Part shown: positions 33,006-41,308 of the stretch, piece by piece
How positions within the stretch are numbered: position 1 is the stretch's first letter
How the letters are laid out: the number at the start of each line of letters is the position of its first letter
Origin: Prochlorococcus sp. scB243_496M6
GTDB taxonomy: Bacteria > Cyanobacteriota > Cyanobacteriia > PCC-6307 > Cyanobiaceae
Length of the DNA stretch: 59,652 bases
Direction: 5' to 3'
NCBI GenBank assembly: GCA_000635535.1
Contig: JFMF01000082.1
Location: forward strand, 1-59,652
Position numbers and translations under genes: made by a program
Notes under the pieces: generated by a model
Told to the model about the DNA's origin: nothing
The model's input: the letters and a program-made list of their open reading frames with translations, nothing else
The model's database searches: none

Positions 33006-33122
33006 TCCTGGTGTTCATGGCGATGTGGAACCACTCCGATCCATCTCGAACTCGGTTGTGAAACGCATCAGCGGCGAAAATATTTAGGGGGTAGCCCCTT
33101 GAGAAAATAGCTCAATGCCAGG
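33006..33122 (+). rRNA. rrf: 5S ribosomal RNA
   Basis: About 117 nt. It starts TCCTGGTGTTCATGGCGATG, has the loop CGATCCATCTCGAACTCGG-like core and ends ATGCCAGG, which pairs with the 5' TCCTGG. It completes the rrn operon. Confidence 0.95.
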
Positions 33123-33133
33123 TAAAAATATTT

Positions 33134-33173
33134 AAAAGGGTTTACTTTTTTGAGTAAGCCCTTTTTTATTTTT
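33134..33173 (+). terminator. Terminator of the rRNA operon
   Basis: A 12-bp stem AAAAGGGTTTAC / GTAAGCCCTTTT (one G-U pair) is followed by TTATTTTT. The 3' arm and T-run overlap the last codon and stop of the convergent mutM gene. Confidence 0.85.
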
Positions 33174-34047
33174 GGCATTTCGGACACCAATGGGTACTTC
33201 TTCCAGTAATTCTTTGTCTTTCAATTAAATTTCCACATTTACGACATTCTTTTCCATTTCTCCTATAGACATTTGTCTGTAAACCAAAATTCCCATTTTC
33301 TCCTTCCAAGTTCCTAAAATCACTAAATGTAGTACCCCCAGATCCTATACTTTTTTTTAATACAGTTACAATTGACTCTTTGAGCTTTATTAACTCATTT
33401 TTTTTTATTGTTCGAGCTTCCCTAAAAGGGGAGATGCCAGCAGAGTATAAACTTTCATCTGCATAAATATTACCTATACCTGCCACGATTGTTTGATCTA
33501 ATAAAATAGCTTTTATAGATTTTGTTCTTTTTGAAATTACTTTATTAAGGTAATTTGCATCAAAGTCTTTAGAAAATGGCTCTGGTCCTAACGAACCTAA
33601 TCCTTTAATTATTTTGTTAAGGGAAAGGTCTTTGTTAATCCACCACATTTGACCAAAACTTCTTACGTCAATGTACCTAAGTTCATTATTATTATTATTA
33701 TCGAAAAATCTTATTCTTGTATGTTTACAAGGATGAGTTGAGTTTTCAATAAATTTGAAATATCCAGTCATTCTAAGATGAACTACAAGAAATCCTTTAA
33801 TTTGTGAATTTTCTAGAGAAAATTGAGCATTCTCATTGTGAACTTCTTGCAATTGAGCTATTAAATATTTTCCTCTTCTATCCCATTTGTAAATAAGTGA
33901 GTTCCGAAGTCCGTTAATGAATTCATCTTTGTTTGGAGGGAATGCAACAGTTGAATCCCTACAAACTTCTACTTTTTTAATAATAAAGTTATTAAGTTTT
34001 TGCTCTAAACCTCTCCGAACAGTCTCAACTTCAGGTAATTCAGGCAA
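33166..34047 (-). CDS. mutM: Formamidopyrimidine-DNA glycosylase (Fpg/MutM)
   Basis: A 293-residue base-excision repair enzyme that removes 8-oxoG and ring-opened purines. The N-terminal catalytic [14 protein letters not shown] is intact (Pro1 and Glu2 after Met removal). The helix-two-turn-helix region has [20 protein letters not shown]. The C-terminal zinc finger has four Cys (CRKCGN ... HWCPKCQ). The start is the ATG at 34047. It is 4 bases downstream of psaE and probably cotranscribed. Confidence 0.96.
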   Translation of the reverse strand: MPELPEVETVRRGLEQKLNNFIIKKVEVCRDSTVAFPPNKDEFINGLRNSLIYKWDRRGKYLIAQLQEVHNENAQFSLENSQIKGFLVVHLRMTGYFKFIENSTHPCKHTRIRFFDNNNNNELRYIDVRSFGQMWWINKDLSLNKIIKGLGSLGPEPFSKDFDANYLNKVISKRTKSIKAILLDQTIVAGIGNIYADESLYSAGISPFREARTIKKNELIKLKESIVTVLKKSIGSGGTTFSDFRNLEGENGNFGLQTNVYRRNGKECRKCGNLIERQRITGRSTHWCPKCQK

Positions 34048-34051
34048 TTAT

Positions 34052-34261
34052 TTAAGCTTTCTCTAATTCACTTTCAGCGAAATTATTTGTATTTGCACCA
34101 CCATCTGTTCCACTTATCCCTGCGTAATTAACTTTATCGAATCTTACTACACAGTTATATTTAATACCTGATGTATCAACTGAAGCAACTTTACCTATTT
34201 CATTGTACCAATATGATTCTGGTCTTTTTACTCTTACGAGATCTCCTCTTGAAATTGCCAT
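34052..34261 (-). CDS. psaE: Photosystem I subunit IV (PsaE)
   Basis: A 69-residue SH3-like stromal PSI subunit: [20 protein letters not shown] followed by GKVASVD, then [14 protein letters not shown] and a C-terminal FAESELEKA. It helps dock ferredoxin and supports cyclic flow. The length is normal. Confidence 0.97.
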   Translation of the reverse strand: MAISRGDLVRVKRPESYWYNEIGKVASVDTSGIKYNCVVRFDKVNYAGISGTDGGANTNNFAESELEKA

Positions 34262-34341
34262 TACTATTAATTTAACTTTTTGTAGAATAACCCATCATTA
34301 ATATTCTTAGACAAATTATTCACACATATTAATTAAAAGTT

Positions 34342-35112
34342 TTAACAAAAATCATTTATTAAATTATTTTCAAATTCTTCTTTGGCAGGCTTACTTCCCA
34401 TCCATTTCCTGCCAGGTATTCTTACATCTAATTCTTCTGTATCACAATTGATTGAAAGAATCAGTTTTTTATTTTCTTGATTTAGTACGTTAAAAACTTT
34501 TCTACCTTTAATATCTTTATGTGATTTACTTTGGATCATGATAGGACCATATATTTTTTTATCTAACTCAAGTAAGTCATTATTTTTTTTATTTTCAGAT
34601 GTTTCATATTTTTCTGAATTATTTGTGTTCTTTTTTCTTATTGTGAGCTTTTGACCAACTTTTATTGAATCAGGATTATTGATATTATTAATCTCTATCA
34701 GTTCTTTTACTTTTAAATTATATATGTTCGATATGTCAGTAAGATTTTCACCAGTTTGAACAATATGATAACTATTAATTAAATCTGATTGTTTTGTAAG
34801 ATTTTCAGTAGATTCGGAGATAATCAGATTTTGGCCAACAAAGATATAATTTTCATCTTTTAAGTTATTCAATTTAATAATTAAATCTTTGTTAATTGAA
34901 TAGAATTTTGAAATACTTGATATTGTATCTCCACTTTTTACAATATGAATTTTTTTTATTTCAGTTTTTTCTTCAGTAATTGATTCTTTGCTAGCAATAT
35001 TCTCAATTTTATTTTTTGGTGAAAATATTTTTTCTTCTGATTTTAACAATGAGTGATTAAAAAAATTAATAAATATGGCAATTACTAAAAATGCAAATTT
35101 CATAAAACTCAC
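34342..35112 (-). CDS. LysM-domain protein, secreted or membrane-anchored
   Basis: A 256-residue protein with an N-terminal hydrophobic segment (MKFAFLVIAIFINFFNHSLL) and two LysM repeats, at about 52-100 (HIVKSGDTISSISKFYSINK) and 114-162 (YHIVQTGENLTDISNIYNLK). A polar linker and a unique C-terminal part follow (KIYGPIMIQSKSHKDIKGRK), with two Cys near the end. LysM repeats bind peptidoglycan. It has no visible hydrolase domain, so it is probably a structural envelope protein. Confidence 0.82.
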   Translation of the reverse strand: MSFMKFAFLVIAIFINFFNHSLLKSEEKIFSPKNKIENIASKESITEEKTEIKKIHIVKSGDTISSISKFYSINKDLIIKLNNLKDENYIFVGQNLIISESTENLTKQSDLINSYHIVQTGENLTDISNIYNLKVKELIEINNINNPDSIKVGQKLTIRKKNTNNSEKYETSENKKNNDLLELDKKIYGPIMIQSKSHKDIKGRKVFNVLNQENKKLILSINCDTEELDVRIPGRKWMGSKPAKEEFENNLINDFC

Positions 35113-35175
35113 TATTTATTTAAAGATAATCTTTAAATTTAAAATCGCTAGCTTATTGAAAACAATTTAAGTAAT

Positions 35176-36567
35176 TTAAATCTGAAAAATAAACTTTAAA
35201 AATTTCTTTACTCTTTTGTAGGGAGGATACCGCAGATTTAAATCAAATAAAAAACCTTTAAAAGTAATAGATTTTTGATTTGAAAAATTGCGAAACCCCT
35301 CTTCACCATGAAATTTACCAATACCACTTTGCCCAACGCCTCCAAACGGTAAATTTGGAATAAGGACTGGTAACATCACATCATTTATACAAATTGTTCC
35401 TGAGCTGGTGACTTTTGAAATATGATTATGGATTTTTTTATTGCCTCCAAATAAATAGATTGCTAAGGGTTTTGATGTTTGACTAATCTGTTTTAAAGCT
35501 GATTCCTTATCATCAATTCCAATTACTGGGAGTAATGAACTGAATAATTCTTTCTGCAAAATATCTGTTTCATTTAATTTAGTTCTCAAAATTGTAGGAG
35601 ATATTTTCAACTTTTTTTTACTAAAACTCCCCCCAAATAAAATTCTTTTTTCTTTTTTATATCGTTTGAGAATTTCTACAGTTGATGTAAATTGCTTTTT
35701 TTCTAATTTTGATAAGTTTTCGGAAATAATTGGATTATCTCCGTAAAAACTTACTATGTATTTCTTTAATTTTTCTATAAAAATATTTTCAATTTCTTTA
35801 TCTACAAAGATATGATTCGGAGCCATACAGGATTGACCAGAATTAAAAAATTTGCCCCAAATAATTCTTTTTGCAGCCACTTCTAAATTTGCATTCTTGA
35901 AAATAATTACAGGATTTGTTCCGCTTAACTCAAGAGTTAATGGAGTTAAGTTTTTTGAAGCTAATTTCATTATAGATTTTCCAGTTTCAGTACTTCCTGT
36001 AAAAAAAATGTGGTCAAAATTTTGTTCAATTAATTTTATAGATTGTTTATAGTCACCCTCTACTGTCACTAGGACATCTTTATGGAAATATTTGGAAGTA
36101 AGCTTTTTAATAAGTTTTGAGGTCGAAGGACATTTCTCTGAAGGCTTTATAACTGCAGTATTTCCGGCTGAGAAAATATTTACCAATGGCTTTAAAACAT
36201 AAAGTAATGGATAATTATAAGGACCAAGAATTAAGACACATCCAAGAGGTTCATAAATAACTTGGGAGGATGATGGAAATAGATAAAAAGGTGTATCAAT
36301 CTTTTTTGGTCGCATCCAAGAATTGAGTTTCTTTTTTATGAGTGAAATTTCTTCTTTCACTAAAAGTATTTCTGAAAGACCTTCAATTTCAGATTTGCCG
36401 AGATCAACAAAAAGTGATTTAATTATCTCTTTTTTATTTTCATCCAAAAGTTTAGAAACTATATTGATATGATGGAACCGCCAATTTATGTCTTCAGTTT
36501 TACCAGTGAGAACTGTATTTTTTAATTTATAAATGTCTTCTAAATGAAATTTATCAGAAATTTTCAT
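35176..36567 (-). CDS. Aldehyde dehydrogenase (fatty aldehyde type)
   Basis: A 463-residue NAD(P)-dependent ALDH3-like enzyme. EPLGCVLILGPYNYPLLYVL, FTGSTETGKSIMKLA, LELSGTNPVIIFK (Glu) and FFNSGQSCMAPNHIFV (catalytic Cys) appear in order. The C-terminal helical region NLRYPPYKRVKKFLKFIFQI resembles the membrane-associating tail of fatty aldehyde dehydrogenases. The likely role is conversion of long-chain aldehydes to acids; this is inferred from family type. Confidence 0.9.
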   Translation of the reverse strand: MKISDKFHLEDIYKLKNTVLTGKTEDINWRFHHINIVSKLLDENKKEIIKSLFVDLGKSEIEGLSEILLVKEEISLIKKKLNSWMRPKKIDTPFYLFPSSSQVIYEPLGCVLILGPYNYPLLYVLKPLVNIFSAGNTAVIKPSEKCPSTSKLIKKLTSKYFHKDVLVTVEGDYKQSIKLIEQNFDHIFFTGSTETGKSIMKLASKNLTPLTLELSGTNPVIIFKNANLEVAAKRIIWGKFFNSGQSCMAPNHIFVDKEIENIFIEKLKKYIVSFYGDNPIISENLSKLEKKQFTSTVEILKRYKKEKRILFGGSFSKKKLKISPTILRTKLNETDILQKELFSSLLPVIGIDDKESALKQISQTSKPLAIYLFGGNKKIHNHISKVTSSGTICINDVMLPVLIPNLPFGGVGQSGIGKFHGEEGFRNFSNQKSITFKGFLFDLNLRYPPYKRVKKFLKFIFQI

Positions 36568-36723
36568 TTTTTACCTTTGAATAGTATTAAATATATCAGA
36601 GGATAAATTTTAAATAACTAATGTTTTTAGGCAATTAAATCAATGCGAATGATTTATGAGAAATAATCAAATTTATTAATATTGCCTTTAAAAATTCAAA
36701 TTTTTCTTGGTTAGTATATTTCT

Positions 36724-37614
36724 ATGAGGGAAAATTTTCTAATTAGATTGATATCTATAAATGAAATCACAGAAGTCACAAACTGGGCAAGGTTAGAAGG
36801 ATTTTCTCCAGGAATGGATGACGTATCAATTTATAGAAATACAGATAAACAAGGGGTATGGGTAGCTTGTCTAGACAATAATCCTATAGGCTCTATCGCG
36901 TGTATAAAATATAATTCCTCATATGGTTTTATAGGTTTATTTATCGTTAAAAAAGAATTCCGAAATAATGGATATGGAGTGAGATTATGGAAACATGCCC
37001 TCGAATATTTGAAAAATGTTGATTGTATTGGTCTTGAGGCTGCCCCAGATAGATTAAATGATTACGCAAAGTGGGGGTTTAGAAAATCTTCCATTACAAA
37101 TCGATGGAAATTAAATGGTTCTAAAGATTTGCCATTGAGAAATTTCTATAAAGATCAATTTCATTCTTTTAAAGTTGTCCCGGGTAATAAAATTTCTTCT
37201 GAAGCAGTCTTAATTTATGATGATCAAAGAGAACCTAGTCCCAGACCACATTTTCTAAATGACTGGTTGAAAAATTCTCATGGTAATGTCAGTGCAATTG
37301 TCGATAATAATGGGATGTGCCATGGATTTGGCAGGATAAGACCTTGTGTATTGGAGGATAATGAGCAAGGCTGGAGAATTGGCCCACTTTTAGCGGATAC
37401 TCCACCACTTGCTGAATTATTAATAAGGGAGTTAATTGGTGATTTAGATGCTCAAATCTTATTGGATTGCTCTAATCTGAACCCTTATGCAAATTACCTT
37501 TTATCAAGTTTGGGATTTGAGGAAATATCAAAAACTTACAGAATGTATAAAGGCATTCAACCTCCCTGCCCTATGAATCAAGTATATGGACTTGCCTGCT
37601 TGGAACTGGGTTGA
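36724..37614 (+). CDS. GNAT-family N-acetyltransferase
   Basis: A 296-residue acetyltransferase. The acetyl-CoA motif VKKEFRNNGYGVRLWKHALE (R/Q-x-x-G-x-G/A) lies at about 78-97 of an N-terminal GNAT domain. The rest (about 140-296, RPHFLNDWLKNSHGN ... GFGRIRPC) resembles the YitI-type C-terminal GNAT-like domain. Substrate unknown. It is the only gene on this strand between the ALDH and DUF3104-like genes. Confidence 0.85.
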   Translation: MRENFLIRLISINEITEVTNWARLEGFSPGMDDVSIYRNTDKQGVWVACLDNNPIGSIACIKYNSSYGFIGLFIVKKEFRNNGYGVRLWKHALEYLKNVDCIGLEAAPDRLNDYAKWGFRKSSITNRWKLNGSKDLPLRNFYKDQFHSFKVVPGNKISSEAVLIYDDQREPSPRPHFLNDWLKNSHGNVSAIVDNNGMCHGFGRIRPCVLEDNEQGWRIGPLLADTPPLAELLIRELIGDLDAQILLDCSNLNPYANYLLSSLGFEEISKTYRMYKGIQPPCPMNQVYGLACLELG

Positions 37615-37680
37615 TTTCCTTTAAAGCGTTCATTTCCCCTCTTGTTTCTGTAATACTGAAAGAAGTTTTTTTGATTAAGA

Positions 37681-37929
37681 TTAACTTCCAGAAGGTTTCA
37701 AAATTTTTTCTACAATATCGGCGTTGATTATAGTGATCTCTCCATTGTCAATATTGGCAACTTGAAACAAGGTCCATGAATTTGGATTTCTAGCTCCTCC
37801 AATACAGTCGATAACTTGACCGACCCAATAATTTTCATCCTTTTCCTTAGTGCCTTCGCAATTTTCTTTTTTAATTGCGACATAATCACCAGGCCTAACG
37901 AAAAGAAACTCAGGAGTTGCTGAGCTCAC
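37681..37929 (-). CDS. DUF3104-like small protein
   Basis: An 82-residue protein, VRPGDYVAIKKENC ... ENYWVGQVIDCIGGARNPNS, with an SH3-like pattern of short strands. I associate it with the picocyanobacterial DUF3104 family from recall, not from a search. No function is known. A short AT-rich spacer precedes the next small gene. Confidence 0.65.
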   Translation of the reverse strand: MSSATPEFLFVRPGDYVAIKKENCEGTKEKDENYWVGQVIDCIGGARNPNSWTLFQVANIDNGEITIINADIVEKILKPSGS

Positions 37930-38026
37930 AATAAATAACTAATAGTACATATATACTATAGTAAGTTATTAGTTTTGTTGCTGAACTTTGAATTATTTAG
38001 CAAACTAGGGGTAATTCAAAAATAAA

Positions 38027-38119
38027 ATGGAATCAACTGAAATTGCTATATTTTCAACATTATTGGGGTTAATCCTTGCTTTAACTGACGCTTATATAGA
38101 AAGAAATATTCCCGGATAA
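38027..38119 (+). CDS. Small single-helix membrane protein, unknown
   Basis: A 30-residue ORF, MESTEIAIFSTLLGLILALT followed by DAYIERNIPG: one hydrophobic segment then a polar end. The size and shape resemble tiny photosystem subunits (weakly PsaM-like), but no signature supports an assignment. It is included because it is an intact ORF with a plausible start. Confidence 0.45.
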   Translation: MESTEIAIFSTLLGLILALTDAYIERNIPG

Positions 38120-38135
38120 TATTTCCAATTCATTT

Positions 38136-38267
38136 TTAAATTAAATAAGATTTAAGCTGGTCTAATATGTCGGCACGGTTGGAAACTAATTTTGTAAAAA
38201 CTAAATATATCAATCCTCCCATTGCAAGCCTTCCGTTAATTTTTTCTAACTGCTTTAGTTTTTTCAA
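38136..38267 (-). CDS. High-light-inducible (Hli/Scp)-type protein
   Basis: A 43-residue protein. Its core, LEKINGRLAMGGLIYLVFTK, carries the ExxNGRxAMxG chlorophyll-binding motif (Glu, Asn and Arg all present) at the start of its single membrane helix. The best start is a TTG at 38267, because a stop lies two codons upstream. The C-terminal tail NRADILDQLKSYLI is polar. HL strains carry many such genes, used in PSII repair and light stress. It overlaps no other gene and is convergent with the small ORF at 38027-38119. Confidence 0.75.
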   Translation of the reverse strand: MKKLKQLEKINGRLAMGGLIYLVFTKLVSNRADILDQLKSYLI

Positions 38268-38387
38268 AAATTACCCTTGCTTTTAAGTAAAATTTAAAGG
38301 GTGTAGGAAATAAAAAAGTATTAATTACTTCAAAATTAAAAAATTTTTAAAAGTTTATAGAAAAATTATTTCAAACATGAATTAAAT

Positions 38388-38525
38388 TTAAAGCCAAGCT
38401 TCTTTCATCTCAAGATAAAGTCTCTCGCTCTCAGCAGAATTAATTTTGCTTTCTGAATAAGATTGTTGCTGTTGCTGTTGCTGCTGCTGAGTTGAGTTAG
38501 TATTAGGATTTTGGACTTCGCTCAT
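38388..38525 (-). CDS. Small poly-glutamine protein
   Basis: A 45-residue polar protein with nine consecutive Gln (CAG/CAA mixed) at 13-21. It starts MSEVQNPNTNST and ends SAESERLYLEMKEAWL, a short amphipathic helix. The mixed Gln codons suggest selection on the protein rather than a pure DNA repeat. Function unknown; probably disordered. Confidence 0.6.
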   Translation of the reverse strand: MSEVQNPNTNSTQQQQQQQQQSYSESKINSAESERLYLEMKEAWL

Positions 38526-38641
38526 TATTGAGAAATGAAATTTGTGTTTATTCTCTCATATTTAAGGCTTTTTTTGCCAACTTAAATTCTTAAATTTTAT
38601 TTAAATTTTCTACGTTTTTAATTTTCCTGTTTTGAGTTAAT

Positions 38642-38743
38642 TTATTTCGCTACAGTAGTTTTGGCATATAGGAATTTAACTTCCCAATATACAATTCCTA
38701 GGAAGATAGCACTTGCAATAATAATTTCAGAAATGACTAGCAT
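38642..38743 (-). CDS. Small single-helix membrane protein, unknown
   Basis: A 33-residue ORF: MLVISEIIIASAIFLGIVYW followed by EVKFLYAKTTVAK. One hydrophobic helix is followed by a basic end. No family is recognised. It lies 116 bases beyond the poly-Gln gene on the same strand. Confidence 0.5.
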   Translation of the reverse strand: MLVISEIIIASAIFLGIVYWEVKFLYAKTTVAK

Positions 38744-38895
38744 TTTATTTTTCAATACTAATTTAATTTTGGTATCAATTTACACAGAATGCAATAGGTA
38801 CTAATTACAATTTAGATTTTAAAAAATCTTATTTAATAAAATAACGCGTCGAAATATTATAAAATTTTAAGTTAGATACATATTATTTTATTTCC

Positions 38896-39330
38896 GTGGG
38901 AAATTTCATAAATTCAATAACTCTTATACCTTTAATACCTTTAGCAACCTCTTTATTTATTCTTATTTTATTGGCTAGTTTTAACAGAACACTTAACAGG
39001 TTAACAAAACCAGTTACTGCACTGGTTGCATTATCTTTATTAAGTTCTGCTTTTATAAGCTCATTTGACTATTTTAAGAAAATAGAAGAAGAATTAGTTT
39101 TATCTGAATTTCTCAAATTTTTTGAAGAAAAAAATTTAGTTATACATCTCAATTTAGTAAATGAAAAAATTATAATTTTTTTCTCGTTAATAATGATATT
39201 AATTATTGGAATATCTTTTTATAAATTGCCTAGAAAAAAAGGTTATGTCTCATTAATGATTAGCTTAGGATTAATTTCTTCTTCGGTGATTCTCTCAATA
39301 TTGCTAATAGATTTCTCAGCACTAATCTAA
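38896..39330 (+). CDS. Membrane protein resembling the NdhF/NuoL N-terminal region
   Basis: A 144-residue protein starting at GTG. Three or four membrane helices are seen (SITLIPLIPLATSLFILILL, TALVALSLLSSAFI, IIIFFSLIMILIIGISFY, VSLMISLGLISSSVILSILL). The start PLIPLATSLF and the order of helices resemble the first part of NdhF/NuoL-type proton-pumping subunits, but the antiporter core (residues after about 140) is absent. No frameshift partner follows: the next gene is convergent and overlaps its end. It may be an orphan domain or an unrelated membrane protein. Confidence 0.6.
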   Translation: MGNFINSITLIPLIPLATSLFILILLASFNRTLNRLTKPVTALVALSLLSSAFISSFDYFKKIEEELVLSEFLKFFEEKNLVIHLNLVNEKIIIFFSLIMILIIGISFYKLPRKKGYVSLMISLGLISSSVILSILLIDFSALI

Positions 39331-39836
39331 ACTGTTGTAAGCATTGACAAAGCTTGGTTAAGTTCTTGGACATGATTTAATTCATCTTGAGCAATTTCCT
39401 TTATTTTTTGATCATTTGGATTGTCTATTAAATATTTGGAATAAGTTTCAAATGCATGTTCTTCGATTTTTATGTTGACGTCATAAGCATTAGCTGGAGA
39501 GAAAAAATAATAAAAAACCATAATCCAGTAATAGACAAGCACAAGGTGTCTTGCAAAAAATCTATCAATCCAGAACCTATCTCCTCCTCTTTTTTCCATT
39601 TCTTTAAGATGCTCAGTTTCGTTAATAGCTTGATAAAAATGTTCTTTCATTAAAATCATTGTTTTTTCATTTTTAATTCCTAAGGATTCTTTAAAATGAA
39701 GAACTGAAAGAAATGCAAAATAAGGAGATCTAGCTATTACTTCTAAAACCCAAAATCTTTGTAAAGATCTACCAGAGTATATGAAGTCTAAAAAGTTAAC
39801 AGTACTATTCAAAATCAAAGAATTTAATTTCTTCAT
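39327..39836 (-). CDS. ptox: Plastoquinol terminal oxidase (AOX/PTOX family)
   Basis: A 169-residue di-iron oxidase that moves electrons from plastoquinol to O2. Iron ligands are in place: E32 (WVLEVIARSPYF), E73 and H76 (AINETEHLKEM), E125/E126 (IEEHAFETY) and E152 with H155 (AQDELNHVQEL). GGDRFWIDRFFARH is PTOX-specific. The protein is compact and lacks a long N-terminal extension, as in picocyanobacteria. It is thought to act as a safety valve for electrons when PSI is limited (family knowledge). Its 3' end overlaps the NdhF-like gene by 4 bases. Confidence 0.94.
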   Translation of the reverse strand: MKKLNSLILNSTVNFLDFIYSGRSLQRFWVLEVIARSPYFAFLSVLHFKESLGIKNEKTMILMKEHFYQAINETEHLKEMEKRGGDRFWIDRFFARHLVLVYYWIMVFYYFFSPANAYDVNIKIEEHAFETYSKYLIDNPNDQKIKEIAQDELNHVQELNQALSMLTTV

Positions 39837-39990
39837 AAATACCTTTTTCTTTAAGTATAATTACTCAGCCACTTTAGGTCTATAAAGTATTTAAGTAATT
39901 AACCAAAAATTAATATTTATATTCTAAAAATTGTTACTTCCATTGAAATATTTTTTTTTCATGCATTAATTGGATAGATAAAAATTTTAT

Positions 39991-40131
39991 ATGACAACCA
40001 CTGAAAAAATTGCAAATGCCAAAAAGAGGATTGATGAATTAGAAAGACTTATAAAATATTGGAATGATTCAGAACGTGATGAGGCAAAAATAGTAAATTT
40101 CAATATCAACAGTGTAAATAAAGTTGCTTAG
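39991..40131 (+). CDS. Small helical protein, unknown
   Basis: A 46-residue ORF, TTTEKIANAKKRIDELERLI followed by KYWNDSERDEAKIVNFNINS: a charged helix of about 25 residues and a polar tail. It has a clear ATG start and stop. No family is recognised. Confidence 0.5.
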   Translation: MTTTEKIANAKKRIDELERLIKYWNDSERDEAKIVNFNINSVNKVA

Positions 40132-40276
40132 ATTTTGATGATTAAGGCTGATTAACTTATCTACTTAAGGTGATTTAATATCTTTTAGATTTCGAATATT
40201 GTTTAATTTATAAATAGAGCAATTAAACCTATTCTCAAAAACGGTAAAGAAGAAATAATCTAAAAGAAAAATCTAT

Positions 40277-40390
40277 ATGAAAACCTTTTCAAAAAAATAT
40301 TTAGTTCCAATTAAATTTATACCATGGGTTTTTTGGGTATTTATATCTTTTATGAGTATATATTTGTGTAAGATAGCCTGGGTAAATTGA
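40277..40390 (+). CDS. Small membrane protein, unknown
   Basis: A 37-residue ORF, KTFSKKYLVPIKFIPWVFWV followed by FISFMSIYLCKIAWVN: a basic N terminus, then one aromatic-rich hydrophobic helix. Plausible but unsupported by a known family. Confidence 0.45.
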   Translation: MKTFSKKYLVPIKFIPWVFWVFISFMSIYLCKIAWVN

Positions 40391-40403
40391 ATAATTAATG
40401 AAA

Positions 40404-40727
40404 CTAGCTTCTTCTTAGCCAACCAGGAGCACCTCCAAACCAATCCGATATATCATCTTCATTTGGGTTGAAATGATTTTCTTTATCTAGTCCATCTATC
40501 CCAAATGATTGCAAGAGGTTATCAATCCCTCCATCATTTTTTGTACCATTCCTTCTAAAGCTGTTAGCTTTTTTCAGCCAAAGAGAAATTGTAGAGTTAT
40601 GGTGTGCAAATTTCTCAACATATATCCTTTCTTCTAATGTAATTGATTTATCTTGAGCAATTCTTTTAATTATTCCTTGGATCTTTAATCTTTTTGAATT
40701 ACTAAGAAGCATTTTCAATGTATACAT
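40404..40727 (-). CDS. Conserved small protein, unknown
   Basis: A 107-residue protein. The N-terminal half is basic and helical (KRLKIQGIIKRIAQDKSITL) and the C-terminal half is polar and acidic, ending DDISDWFGGAPGWLRRS. An alternative ATG begins at MLLSNSKRL. No membrane segment. The well-formed C terminus suggests a conserved family, which I cannot name. Confidence 0.6.
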   Translation of the reverse strand: MYTLKMLLSNSKRLKIQGIIKRIAQDKSITLEERIYVEKFAHHNSTISLWLKKANSFRRNGTKNDGGIDNLLQSFGIDGLDKENHFNPNEDDISDWFGGAPGWLRRS

Positions 40728-40967
40728 TATTCTTTTTATAGGAAGGATTACTAAAAATATCTTGTCAATGTTAATTTCAACAAATTAACCCTCTTAAAAG
40801 GTTTTTAAGCAAGAAAAGTTTTAAGACACTAAAAAAAGGGATCAATAAGTTACGCACGATACGTTTATTCATTTATCAAACTTATAATTCCTACAAATTA
40901 GATAATAAAAATCAATCCATTTATGAGGATACTTAAAACTTAAGATAAGTGGATGCAGTTGTTGCGC

Positions 40968-41004
40968 TATAGTAAAAATGTACTAACATTAGTACAGATG
41001 TATT
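40968..41004 (+). promoter_or_regulatory. Candidate promoter with LexA-like palindrome upstream of the 41013 gene
   Basis: A TATAGT -10 box at 40968-40973 is followed by a perfect 8+2+8 inverted repeat TGTACTAA-CA-TTAGTACA (40979-40996). AGTACAGATGTATT (40991-41004) matches the cyanobacterial LexA consensus RGTACNNNDGTWCB at all but one position. The site ends 8 bases before the start codon, where a repressor would block transcription or translation start. Confidence 0.45.
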
Positions 41005-41012
41005 ATTAAGAT

Positions 41013-41219
41013 ATGAAAGTGATTTCATCTTCTCCTTATGCCCCTTTTAATTCAAAAGAGTGGAATTCTCTAATAAGCAAAAATTCAAAGTTTGAAAATA
41101 CTCCAATAAAGATTCAAAAAAAAATTTATAGGACTTTTACTCTAAAAAAAAATGAAAAAGATGAACTTTTGCAAGAGAAGTATGAATTGCATAAACAAAT
41201 GCAACTTGTATTCGGATAG
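41013..41219 (+). CDS. Small protein, unknown (possibly SOS-controlled)
   Basis: A 68-residue charged protein, SSPYAPFNSKEWNSLISKNS ... RTFTLKKNEKDELLQEKYEL, predicted mixed helix with no membrane segment. The upstream palindrome at 40979-40996 suggests regulation by a LexA-like repressor. The function is unknown; a damage-induced role is inference only. Confidence 0.6.
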   Translation: MKVISSSPYAPFNSKEWNSLISKNSKFENTPIKIQKKIYRTFTLKKNEKDELLQEKYELHKQMQLVFG

Positions 41220-41308
41220 AAAATATTAACTAACAATCTTTTTTTTGAATATTATTTTACGAGATCCAATTTTTTGTTAGATTAGTAGAAATACAAGAAG
41301 GATTTAAT

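Noticed and set aside
40979..40996. NtcA box (GTA-N8-TAC) at the palindrome
   Set aside because: The spacing between GTA and TAC is 10, not 8, so a LexA-like reading fits better.
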